64,000 nucleotides of DNA from Datura wrightii (lineage: Eukaryota > Streptophyta > Magnoliopsida > Solanales > Solanaceae), in assembly GCA_035772735.1 (NCBI GenBank), contig JASDFA010000019.1, positions 89,650,001 through 89,714,000 on the forward strand. Direction: 5' to 3'. The notes beneath the pieces were generated by a model. That model was not told the origin of the DNA. It saw only the letters and a list, made by a program, of their open reading frames with translations, and made no database searches. Position numbers and translations under genes: made by a program. The number at the start of each line of letters is the position of its first letter. Positions within the stretch are counted from its first letter, which is position 1. This document shows positions 48,277 to 58,958 of this stretch, in pieces.

Positions 48277-48507
48277 GGTATCAGTTTCCTCCCTAGTACT
48301 CTATTCAGATTCATGTTCAGTTCACGTGCCCCAGTTTCGTTCATGTTAACTTATGTTGTATGATTCATGAATTCAGTTCAGTTATGTATTTCAGTCCGAA
48401 GATAGTCACTCCGGCAGTTTTTAGCTTTAAATGTTCAGTATTTGATATGGAAATTGCATTTCTTAGCTCTTCTATATGATTATTCACATTCGAGGATGAA
48501 TGTTCCC

Positions 48508-48520
48508 AAGGGGGAGATAT
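48508..48520 (+). promoter_or_regulatory. Polypurine tract of the second Tekay element
   Basis: AAGGGGGAGATAT directly before the 3' LTR start TGTAATACCC; CGAGGATGAATG precedes it. Confidence 0.9.
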
Positions 48521-48713
48521 TGTAATACCCTGAAAGCCCGAAGATCATATTCAAGGGTGGAAATGGAGAAAATAGAATTTTCTGCACCAGGTCAAAAGAT
48601 GAGTCATCCAGTGACCCGTGAGGTGCACCACGAGTCGTTAACTGACTCATGGGGAGGAGGGTGGCCTTGGTTGGATTTTTGGATTTGGGGTTGACCACGG
48701 GTAAGGCCACGAG
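48521..48713 (+). repeat. 3' LTR fragment of the second Tekay element
   Basis: Aligns with the first 190 or so bases of the LTR at 38649, up to GGCCACGAG. The next base starts a different LTR. The missing part was not found to the right. Confidence 0.85.
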
Positions 48714-50276
48714 TTATAACGTCTAAAATATATCCTTAATGCAAAGAATATACACGACCGAAGTATCAAAACAAGTAACCCAACGAGTGCCGAGGTCGAA
48801 TCCCACGAGGACTAGGGAATGATAATTACAAGTGTCGATTGAGAAATTGACGTTAGGTTGCACCACATAGATATAATATAAAAAACAAATAAAATTGGGG
48901 AAGTTGAAAATTTCAAAATATTGTATTGGTTGATTTAGTGAAATAAAATAGCAAGATCAACTAAGCTGTCAACAAGGATGTGAAAGACTAGAGGTGCGGT
49001 GTAGATGGAATACTAACTAGATTGGGACATGCCAGGTCATCTTATAAGTTCAACAAGTATAAATAATCTTGGGAAGTGGGTAATTACAGCTTTTCAGCCT
49101 TTTAATTACCTCTCACTAGAGTTTGTCAAACCTCTAGTCACAATTTAGCTCAACCCGATTTGATTTGGATTAGCAAATGCACTAATTTCTAGCTATTAGC
49201 TTCTAATAAGGAATGGGAATGTAATTTCAGCTATTTCTAGACCAATTTCACACTCTCTTCTCCATACCCACTACTAAATTCTCTTCCAAGACTTAATTAT
49301 TCTTTTAGAAGCAACAATCAAGCAAGAATAGATAGACCCATATCATAATCAATGGATCTTCCTTTATAGATTGAAGAGAATCTAATAGATTTACACTTGC
49401 ATGAACAATATGAAGATGACTCTAGCAATACCCAATTCAATTAAGTATTCATCATCACACACCTCTATTTAATAATTTTAGCTACTCATTGTTACGAAAT
49501 TCAAAAACACATTCATCAATGCATCATTGAATTTAATAGAAAGTGTAGATAAATCAACTTCACAAAATAATTTCCAACAGCAGTGAAACTTACTAGTACA
49601 AAGAAGAAATAGAATCTCTCTCTCTCAGCTAAGAAAATGTTCTTCGGCTAAAAAGGGAAACAATGATGTGATGTAAGCTTTGTTCTCTCTTCAAAAATCT
49701 CTATTTCTATCTCTCCTTATGCATCTCCTTATACAAAGTACTTTTTTTCTATTTATATCCTGAAAAGTAGGGCACTTTTTATCTCTTTTCAAGTATTGGA
49801 CGATTATACCCTCATGAGCACCACTCTGGAACCGGCGGAGACACCGTTGGTTCGCCAGTTTATAATCCATGAACTTCCGGGTATCTTTTCTACATCCTTA
49901 CTCAATTCCAGTAAACACCAAGTGGTTCTCCCGGTGTTTTGCCGATGCCAATCCATGAATCGCCAGGTCTTCAATCCATTTTCCAGAAATTTGGGTATCT
50001 TTCAGCGACTGAACTGGTGACTCGCCGCTGGCAAGTCGCGAACCAATGGTGGCATTAATCCTCTTAGGCAGTGATGTTCGGCCTTTGGCCGGCGTCTCGC
50101 CGATTTTCATCTGGGAATCGCTGATTCACTCTCACTCCCTCCTTTTTGCTCCATTTTTGCTCTTTTCTTCACATTTAGTCGTCTGCACACAAAAAAATCA
50201 AAAAGGACATAAAATCCAAATAATCAACTTAAGAACGAAACAAAAACTCAAGATTTAGAACCTATAAGTTGGTAAA
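48714..50276 (-). repeat. LTR of family C, first of two tandem copies
   Basis: Aligns along its length with 50277-51872: the TATACACG...GAAGTATC block, AATCCCACGAGGACTAGG, and the GGCGACTCGCC-type GC-rich block near 50010. It begins TTATAACG where the other copy has TGATAACG and lacks about the last 20 bases. Divergence is high, so the pair is old. Confidence 0.75.
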
Positions 50277-51872
50277 TGATAACGTACAAAATATATTCAT
50301 TAATTCAAAGAATATACACGGCTGAAGTATCAAAACAAGTAACTCAACAGGTGCCAAGGTCAAATCCCACGAGGACTAGGAAATGATAATTTCAAGTGTC
50401 GATTGACAAATTGAACTTAGTTTGCACCACGTAGATTTAATTATTAGAACAAATAAAATATGGGGAGCTGAAATTTTCAGAGAATTGTATTGGTTGATTT
50501 AATGAAGTAAAATAGAAAGATCAGCTAAAGTGATAACAAGGATGTGAAATACCAAAGGTGCGGTGTAGATGAAATACTAACTAGATCGGGACATGCTAGG
50601 TCATCTTATGAGTTCAATAAGTGCAAAATAATCTCGGGAAGTGGGTAATCTTATCTTCTCAACCTATTGACTACCTCTAGCTAGAGTTTTATTAAGACTC
50701 TAACCACATTTTCGCTCCACTCGATTAGATTTGGATTAGCAACTGCACTATTCCTAGCTATTAGTTGCCAATAAGGAATGAGAAAGCAATTTCAGCTATT
50801 CCAAGCTTAATTTCACAATCTCTTGTCCAAGCCTACTACTAGATTCTCTTCAAATACTTAATGATTCTCTCTCAAGCAATAATCAAGCAAGAATAAATAG
50901 ACCCATATCATAATCAATGGATCTTCGTTAATAGATTGAAGAGAATCCAATAGATTTACACTTAATTGAAAAACATGAAGATGACTCTAGCAATACCCAA
51001 TCCAATTTAGTATTCATCATCACACACCTCTAGTTTATTTTAGCTACTCATAGTTAAGAAATTCAAAAACACATTCATCAATAGCGTCAATGAATTTAAT
51101 AGCAAGAGTACAATAATCAACTTCAAAAAATAATATTCACAATAGCTGAAACTTACTAGTACAAGAGGAACTAGAGCAGAGTACTTTGTATAATTTTCAC
51201 TCAAAATCCCCCTCTTTCAGCTAAGAGACTATTCTTTTGCTAAAGAGGAAAACATAATGTGATATAAGCTTTTGTTCTCTCTTTAAATTCTCTATTTATA
51301 TCTTCCTCTCTACCTCTTCAGTATAAAGTACTTCTTTTTCTATTTATACCCTGAAAGTAGGGTACTTTTCATCTCCTTTTCAATGATGGATGATTATTAT
51401 AGCTTCATTTTGGAACCGGCAGAGGCATCGGCGGTCTGCGATGAAATCCGTGAACCGCCGGATGTCTTTGCTGCATTTCCCTTAAATTTCAGTGAGCACC
51501 AGCAGTTCACCCAGTGTTTTGCCGATCTGAATTCGTGAACCGCCAGGTCTTCAGGCTATTTTCCAGAACTCTTGAGCAGCATTCGGCGACTAGACCGGCG
51601 ACTCGCCACTGGCAAGTTGCGAACCGCCAGTGGCATTACTCCTCTAAGGCAGTGAGATTCAGCCCTAGGCTGGCATTTCACCGATTTACATCAGTGACTC
51701 GCTGATTGAGCCTTACTTTCCTCTTTTTGCTTCATTTTTGCTCTCTTCTTCACTTTTAGCCATCTGCACACAATGAATGCAAAAAGGGCATAAAATCCAA
51801 ATAATTAACTCGAGAACTAAACAAAAACTCAAGTTTTAGAGCCTAATGAGTTGGTAAATTATCAACTCATAA
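50277..51872 (-). repeat. LTR of family C, second tandem copy (next to the interior)
   Basis: From TGATAACGTAC to CAACTCATAA on the plus strand. The end aligns with the reversed start of the family B LTR (TGATGAGTTGG...CCAACTCATTAGG), so B and C are related families. The adjacent interior begins with a polypurine tract (51873-51886, AAGTTTGGGAGTTT on the minus strand), which makes this the 3' LTR. Confidence 0.75.
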
Positions 51873-54240
51873 AACTCCCAAACTTAAACCATTGCTTGTC
51901 GTCAAGTAATGCAATACTCAACTATTGAGGAATGTACCACCTTTCTTCACAATTAGACCTCGCTGATTATCTGGACTATGACAACCCAAAAATACTCACC
52001 ACGCTCGCCGGAAAAGAGAAGAAAGTACCCCACAAGACCAAAACAATGAAGATTAAACAGGCAACCACTTTCTATCAAGCAAAATTTATGAAAGGAATTA
52101 TTTATCAATACATGGGCATTGCTCAACCAAGTAGCAGACATAATATCTAAAGTTATAATCACTGAAAATTCAAAGCTTTCCTTAGAGTTTACACTCCTTG
52201 CCCCATGTCCACCTTAACTCTGAATGCTCTTGCATCCCCAAGAAGGAATGATGCCACTCACCATAGTAAGGATCCCTATTCTTTTGGTCATATGATCATT
52301 TGAATGAACACAGGGGACTAATTTGAAGAGACCCTCACTCTCACTCTCCCAAAAGTTATCTTCATGCATACACTTGACCCATAGGCTTTCCCTTCATGGA
52401 GTTCGCCACTAATGTAGAGTAGTTGCACCTAGAATCATTTAGGACTTGCGGGTTATGATGTAGGCCCAAGGTGAGGGTAGCATAAACATTTGGCTATAGT
52501 GACTAGATTCTCCCTAATGCTTTTTGTGACATACCCTACATCAATTCCACTCACTTGACTTTTTTTTTCTTTTTTCCTTGTTGATGACTTTCGTTTCTTT
52601 GACACTTCCGCTTATAACCCCTTTTTCTTTTGTTGTTCCACTTAGCCTTATTATATCAAGAGGGAACACCGATTCCCACAAAATTTCTTTTTCTTCTTTT
52701 GATTTATCCTTTGGTGCACTTCGACAAAAGGCGGTGTTTCCTTCACACTATAATTCTTATCTTCCCCCTTTGTTTGGCAAACCCCCAAACTTAGGCTTTT
52801 GCCTCATTTTTCACAAATTTTTTTATCACTCCTTCTTTCTTAGGCCTTAAGCCTCATTTCATTACTTATCTTATCACTAGCATCTAGGGAGAATGGGTGC
52901 CAAAAAGAGGTAGTATGAATGGTCTTAAGGCTTGTAATGTGGTTTCCAAAGAAAGGGTTTCAGGCTCAACATTGGCTAACAAGAATCGATGCTCATGGAG
53001 GGTATATGGGTGAAGTGACTAGACAAAGGAAGGCCTAAATTCATGTTCTTGATGCAACTACCTCTAGGATTTTTCCTTGAATCACATATGGGGCAATTTC
53101 TAGACAAGTAATGCATGAGATTTATAAGAAATGTCTTCACCACAGAATGCATCACCCTTAAAGGGTCTACAAGAGTCATTCTCAACACAGAACACCAAAT
53201 CAGGGCATCAAGGAAAGAAAAATATCATAAGTTAAAGATGGAATTTGTAATGTACGACAAAGAATGCTATGCTATGGTGTCCACACTTGCTTATTATCTT
53301 CATTCTTATGCCCTTGTTTTTGCAATTCCATTTCAACAACAAAAATTTAGGTGGTGCCTCTCAAAACAACTTCACAAAAGACTCAAAACAACATGGCATT
53401 TTCCCTTTAAAATGTCTCCACTTAATCCATCATCGGGAAAAATCAACCCAGTTCGATAACAAAAAAAACATAAATAAAAGAATGCTCCTTGGGAAAGAAC
53501 CGTGGTCAAAAGAAAACCCTCGGAGTTTTAATTTCTACACTACTATTTACAATGGCAAAACAATAACAAAACTTTGGGGTCATATCGTTCAATATTTTCA
53601 ATATTTTGTAATTCAAACCAAAGACCCCATTTAGTCACTAGTCATCAACCATCAAAAACATTTTTAGCCCCCCAGAAATTTCAATATCCAATGAACAAGA
53701 ATCAACCCAACCAGTACTTAGTTCCTAATGAATAGCTTCCCTCAAGGTGGTCGTCAACCATCTATTAACAGGAAAAGTCTTTTCACTACTATATTTTTCA
53801 AAAAAAAAATACTTATAAAGATAAAAAAAATTTACTCGGTTCAAAGGTACCCCCTTTGGAAAAGAACTGAGGCCTTAAAAGAAATTAAGGGATGGATGAT
53901 ACATGCCATTTATAGAAATTTACTCAAGTTAAATATTATGGCATAATTATCCTTAACTTTAATATATAAAAATATATCTCCACACCGCACTTAAAGTTAT
54001 GCTCTGACATCAGAGAATCTATAAAAATATAATAAGAACATGGGTGAGAAATACTCCTTGAGGCCCTCTTGGGCCTAGCTAGCAGCATGTTTCTTCTATC
54101 AAGAGCCACATGACTCCACAATTAAGCTCAAAATGTGATCCTTAGTCTCAATTTTGGGTAAGACTTTCCATTATCATTACGATAAAAGGAAAAAAATGTG
54201 ACCTATAAAAGAAGATAAGTAGCTGCCCTGTTACAAATTG
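51873..54240 (-). other. Non-coding 3' region of a family C element
   Basis: Related in reverse orientation to the non-coding region of family B (24300-24890): the conserved GACGACAAGCAATGG before the polypurine tract, and TGGGTCAAGTGTATGCAT-like text near 52370. A second polypurine-like motif (minus AAGTGCGGTGTGG) is at about 53980-53995. No gene recognised. Confidence 0.6.
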
Positions 54241-54290
54241 GTTTACCTCCCAACCGGCGCCTGATTTAATGTCACATCATGATACATATC
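54241..54290 (-). other. Conserved post-gag block, decayed copy
   Basis: The minus strand has CAGGCGCCGGTTGGGAGGTAA, the counterpart of the blocks at 15690-15740 and 22876-22925, with several C to T type changes. Confidence 0.55.
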
Positions 54291-54499
54291 TCAGTTAAGA
54301 CTCTCTCAAATGCTTCCTCATTCTATGATTTAACTCTTGTTTCTTCTTTTATCTTGAGGTTCATCATTTTCAATCATTTGCACTTTCTTTCCGATGCAAT
54401 CTAATTTGGTAAATGCTCAGAGTGCTCACCCTATTTGAGTAACTATTCTTCTTGTTTAGCCTTACAACAACAATAGATCTTTTAGGTTCACCCTCTTTC

Positions 54500-56133
54500 A
54501 CCCACACGTACTTTCAACCACCTCTGTGATCATGCATAAATCCTTGTAGTGTAAGGGGGTGGAGAGTGATTTGTACACATTAAATGTGACGTTCTGATCA
54601 TGCACCCACACTTGAGCTTACCTAGTCTAACATTAATGATGGATCTATAGGTAGCTAAGAATGGATGCTCCAATATGAATGGTATCCTGTTATCTACTTT
54701 AAAATCAAAGATGATAAAATTAGTAGGAATCACAAACTTATCTTGATAAGAACATCCTTAATGGTGTTGTCTGGAGTGATATGAGATCTGTTAGCTAGTT
54801 ACAAAGTGATGATGATAGGCCAAGATTCTCTTAAACGGAGTGTCTTGAACACTAATAGAGGCATCAGCTTAATGCTTTCTCCCAAATCATGTAAAGCATG
54901 ACCAACATCATTTTTACCAATTTATTTAGGGATGGTGAAGCTTCCATGGTCTTTAAACATCTAAGGAAGCTTTATCAACACCCTTGAACTACACTCTTTG
55001 GTAAGTGTAGCTATCTCGAACTCTATCATATGCCCCTTGCAAGCCACTACATCCCTGGGATATTTCACATGCTTTGACATCTCTTTAAGGGCATCAATCA
55101 AAGGGATGTTTATATGTACCTCCTTGAAAATATCAAGGAACTTCCTAAACCAGCATCATACTTGCTCTTCTACAATCTCTGCGAATTGGGGTTGAGGTAT
55201 CTTTACAACAATTTTAGGTTTCTCAACAACCTTTTCCTCAACTTTACCTTCCTATAAAGGCAATAAAGCAGGCATTAGAATGAGTCTCTATGGGAAAGGG
55301 GAAGAGGCTTACTCTCCTTCCACATGACTGTCTTCCTTTGTCCCAGCTCTGTTTTAAGAAACTCCATACCTTCTGCTTACACTTCCTATGGAGGTGAAGC
55401 TACAACTAAATCTTTTTTTCTCCTCAATGTGATGGCCATTACCTATTTTGGATTGTTCTCTATATTACTAGGTAAAGTACTTCTACGTCTAACATGTTGG
55501 AAAGAATTCATCTTCCCTATCTGCCTCTATAACTCATGTGTAGACTTCTGTATCTCATTTATGACAACCTATTGTTAGGTAGCAACTTGTTGATTTTGAG
55601 CTATAGCGTCCTGCTATTGTGCCATCACCTGTTTCATCATATCATCTAGAGAGCTGCCGATTACTGAGATAAGGGATGCTGAAAGTTGCTTTGAGGCTTG
55701 TAATTATTTTGATTGCTGACCAAGCTTGACTTTTGATATATTGGATATATTTGTTGCCAAACTGGTTTCATTTGTTACCATAACCTCTGTTCTGTTTCCC
55801 CACAAAATATAGATAGACTCTGGATTCAAGGGGCAACTTGTATATGCTTAACCCTCCCCACAGAGTTGACAAGCTATTCAAACCTGTTAAACCTACGGGT
55901 CGAAACCAACATTTGTATCGCATTCACCATCTAACCAATATCTACACCAGTCATATTGTACCTTCTTTCAACTTAAATTTTTTTGTGATATTAGGCTTAA
56001 CAACATCCTTTAATGCATTCTCTAGGCTAGGCCTACGAAAATTTAGCACAAGGATTCTCTCAAGTACCATCACATGAGCTAGTCTCGCTTCCCTATTATC
56101 GACAGGGTTTGGATTGCAGTTGTCGTCTGCCAT
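54500..56133 (-). pseudogene. Decayed Athila/TAT-like gag and protease
   Basis: Minus-strand fragments begin with MADDNCNPNP at 56133 and include a gag C-terminal motif (DDMMKQVMAQ, near 55645), MAITLRRKKDLVV (about 55440) and FKEVHINIPLIDALKEM (about 55110). A protease region follows, with HDLGESIKLMP (about 54880) where family members usually have a CDLGAS-type motif, then FILEHPFLATYRSIINV (about 54640). Many stops. RT, RNase H and integrase are absent; the post-gag block follows instead, so pol was lost or the element is a recombinant. Confidence 0.75.
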
Positions 56134-56329
56134 TTTCCTTCGCTCTCAGAGTGTTATTTCATGTTCGCTATCAAGTGCAATCAATGGATTGCCTTGACTC
56201 TGAGTATCTAGTATAAATTGACCTGTAACTTGAGGTGCTCCAAAAGTAAGAAAACAAATAAAAATTGAATAATGCAATATAAATTTAAACTAGAAACATA
56301 ATCTTTTCAAAGTTCCAGACACCAACATA

Positions 56330-57661
56330 AAAAACATGATGCATCCAAGCGCACGCGCAAATGCACCCAATCGTTAAGTAATATAGGATTGTTAATTACA
56401 TATACCATACCTATAACGACTTATAAGATTGCTTGTCTAGTTAAAATTCTTATTCCAACTATTTAAGAGAAAATAAATAATTCTTGAATAGTTGTTTATA
56501 CTACTATCTATGAAAATGAAACCACTTAAAATAAACGTTTAAAGTGTTCGTTGTTGTTCAGATGAGAATACAATTCCAGGGTCTTGGAAACTTTATAATC
56601 CTGTTGAAGTATCAAATCATTGTATTTATTTTGTTTCTCGAGTTACTAGTTGCAGATTGATATCACTTTGTTGAGCATCTTTTTGATAACTCTATTTTTA
56701 TGATTGTCGACTAATAGTGAAGTGCATGTAAGTTTTCATCTATATCAACTAAGCAAGGCTAAAGGGTATATTTCTATCCACTTTAGCAGATTATTTCCCT
56801 TTTTCTATAAGGTTCACAAACAAGCTCTACTTCTTATTATTTCCCTCACAATTCCCTTTTTCATGTTCTATTAATATTTCGTATATAGTGTTTAACTATT
56901 TCATCAAATAATCAAACAATTCATTCGAAAAAGAAATAAATAACTCAATCATTAAAAACTTTAATAACTATAAATGAAAATCAACATTCAACCTTAATGT
57001 TTATGCCAAAACACTAGAACTATAAAGTTTATCCACTCATAATTCTCATGATATTACAAGAATTCATGAGTTTGCAAGAATAAATTGCAAAAAAAGATAG
57101 AGAAAAGAAATAACCCAGTGGAAATCTTTCTTTACATAGCTTTTGCTTCATAAAATTTCCAACCTCCTGCAAAAACCGAGTAAAGCATGCATTTTAGAGC
57201 CGATGGGCTTTTAAAATTTGAATCCAAATTGAATCAGGAAATTCAGGTGATCGCACCACCCTTGATACACAAGGGGTAGCGCAATATGCCAATTCTTTTC
57301 TGCCTGGCAATACTTGTGCATCACCCTCTCCAAGGAAAAATCAGGGTGACTTGTACCACCATTTCTATGGAAGGGGTGGTGCAACTGCTACACCATTTTA
57401 CTATTTTTTATTTTTTTTCTATGCTTGTCTATGTTGCTTATTCTTTAATCGTATTTGGTTATTTCTTGCCCTTTATTCACTTGTTTACTGTCCAAGGGTT
57501 TATAAACACACATACATATCAAAACATAGCGCTATAAGTATAATACATAATTAATACATAAAGAGATGATAAAAGTACAAAAATGCGAGGTAAATAGTGG
57601 CTAAAATTATATACTTTTGGCCTCTAATCACAAGTATTTGGTGATTCTCAATTGGTGATCA
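56330..57661 (-). repeat. LTR-like segment upstream of the gag remnant
   Basis: On the minus strand it starts TGATCACC at 57661 and runs into a leader before gag. The CGCACGCGCAAATGCACCC stretch at 56349-56367 resembles CACGCAAGTGCACG near the same end of the family A LTR. It is rich in AT and has no gene. The left boundary is uncertain to about 30 bases. Confidence 0.45.
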
Positions 57662-58179
57662 ATCAACTCTTATGAAGTTATAGGGTCAAGAAGCCCGAAC
57701 TGCGCCCTATCATGGTTATTCTCAGAAGTTGATAGGATGACTTGGAGTGTGACCCTTCAACATGTACTGAGGAAAGAAGAGAAGAAATCTGATGCCTTCG
57801 CTACTCCAGCTTCAACACTAACTATGTCGGACAAAGAATATGTTACCATCTATAAGAAATAAGTAGTACTGTTGCTAAATGAGGCTGAGTATGCAAAAAA
57901 TAAGCTTGAGCATCTCGTTGCTATATGAAGCTGTGAAGGAGGGATGGCGGTGACCTGTCATTGGCTACTTATGTTATGGGAAACTACGCAAAAATTCAAG
58001 AAGAAGGACTGAGATCCATCATTTTCACCTCACCTTTTATAATACAAAGACACATTATATAGAAGATCATTTGAGGGAATACTCTTGTGATATTCGGGGG
58101 AGGAAGAAACAACCCAAGATTTACAAGAAACACATTTAGGAGTATGTGGATCACATCAATCTAGAACAAACCTCCACTT
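57662..58179 (+). other. Unassigned, probably decayed TAT/Ogre pol
   Basis: Lies directly upstream of the integrase remnant and is probably the decayed RT/RNase H end, but I could not read convincing motifs. Confidence 0.3.
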
Positions 58180-58958
58180 CCATATATAAATAATGGGATA
58201 TTATTAGCCAATGATGGTGAAAAATTGCTTGGACTATGGTAGGAGATGCAAGTCTTGCTAGTTTCATACAAATTTTATACATTAATACCGGAAATATTAC
58301 ACTGAACTGTCACATCTCGGCCATTTGACTCTTATGGATTGAATGTCATTAAAACACTACCAAAATCTTCTAGTGGACACTTGTATATCTTGGTTGCAAC
58401 AGACTATTTCTTGAAATGGGCCAAAGTTGTTACTCTTAAAGAAGTAGAGAAGGAGAATGTTACAAAATTCAATAGAGTAAATATCATTGTCTACTTTGGC
58501 ATTCCTCATTACATAATAATGGATAAGGGAAGCCAATTGATAACAAGTTTATGAATAATATTTGTGACATCTTCAATTTCAAGCAATGTAAATCTTCTAT
58601 ATAACATACTACCACAACCAGTTTGCTAAAGCATTTAATGAGACTCTATACAACTTGGTAAAGAAGTTCGTCTACAAGTCCAAACGTGACATGAACGAGT
58701 GGGAGAAGCTTTGTGGATATAGAGTATGGAGTTGAAGCGGCCATATCATTTCAACGCCAAATACCTTGTGTAAAACTTTTTATTCAAGAAGTACTAACTA
58801 AAGAAGAAAATGCTTGACTATAGCGTGCAGATTTAGAAGCACTTGATGAGAACTAGAAGCAATTGATGAAAAAAGACCAGAACCTCAACAAAATCTTGAA
58901 TGTTATCAATCCCTTTTGTCATGCGCTTGCAGCAAAAAGGTTTGCTTTAGGTATTTTC
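58180..58958 (+). pseudogene. TAT/Ogre-lineage integrase remnant, first part
   Basis: Frames show a zinc-domain end (CLDYGRRCKSC), then SRPFDSYGLNVI, SSSGHLYILVATDYFLKW and FGIPHYIIMDKGSQL, characteristic of TAT/Ogre-lineage Ty3/gypsy integrases. The usual aspartates appear as N in GLNVI and as D in MDKGS. Stops and a frameshift follow 58553. It is interrupted at 58958 by a solo LTR, and the C-terminal part resumes at 61476. Confidence 0.8.

Larger units (their letters stand above)
38649..48713 (+). mobile_element. Second Tekay-like element, decayed and interrupted
   Basis: 5' LTR 38649-40802, initiator-Met primer site, gag and pol remnants to 48276, polypurine tract, and the first 193 bases of the 3' LTR (48521-48713). 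The 3' LTR is cut where another LTR begins at 48714, and its remainder is not found in the window. A Del-family solo LTR (42020-44717) sits in gag. Many stops and frameshifts show that it is old and inactive. Confidence 0.9.

Noticed and set aside
57286..57554. ORFs of 83 and 67 codons with hydrophobic stretches
   Set aside because: They overlap in different frames in a T-rich part of an LTR-like segment; the hydrophobic look comes from T-rich composition.
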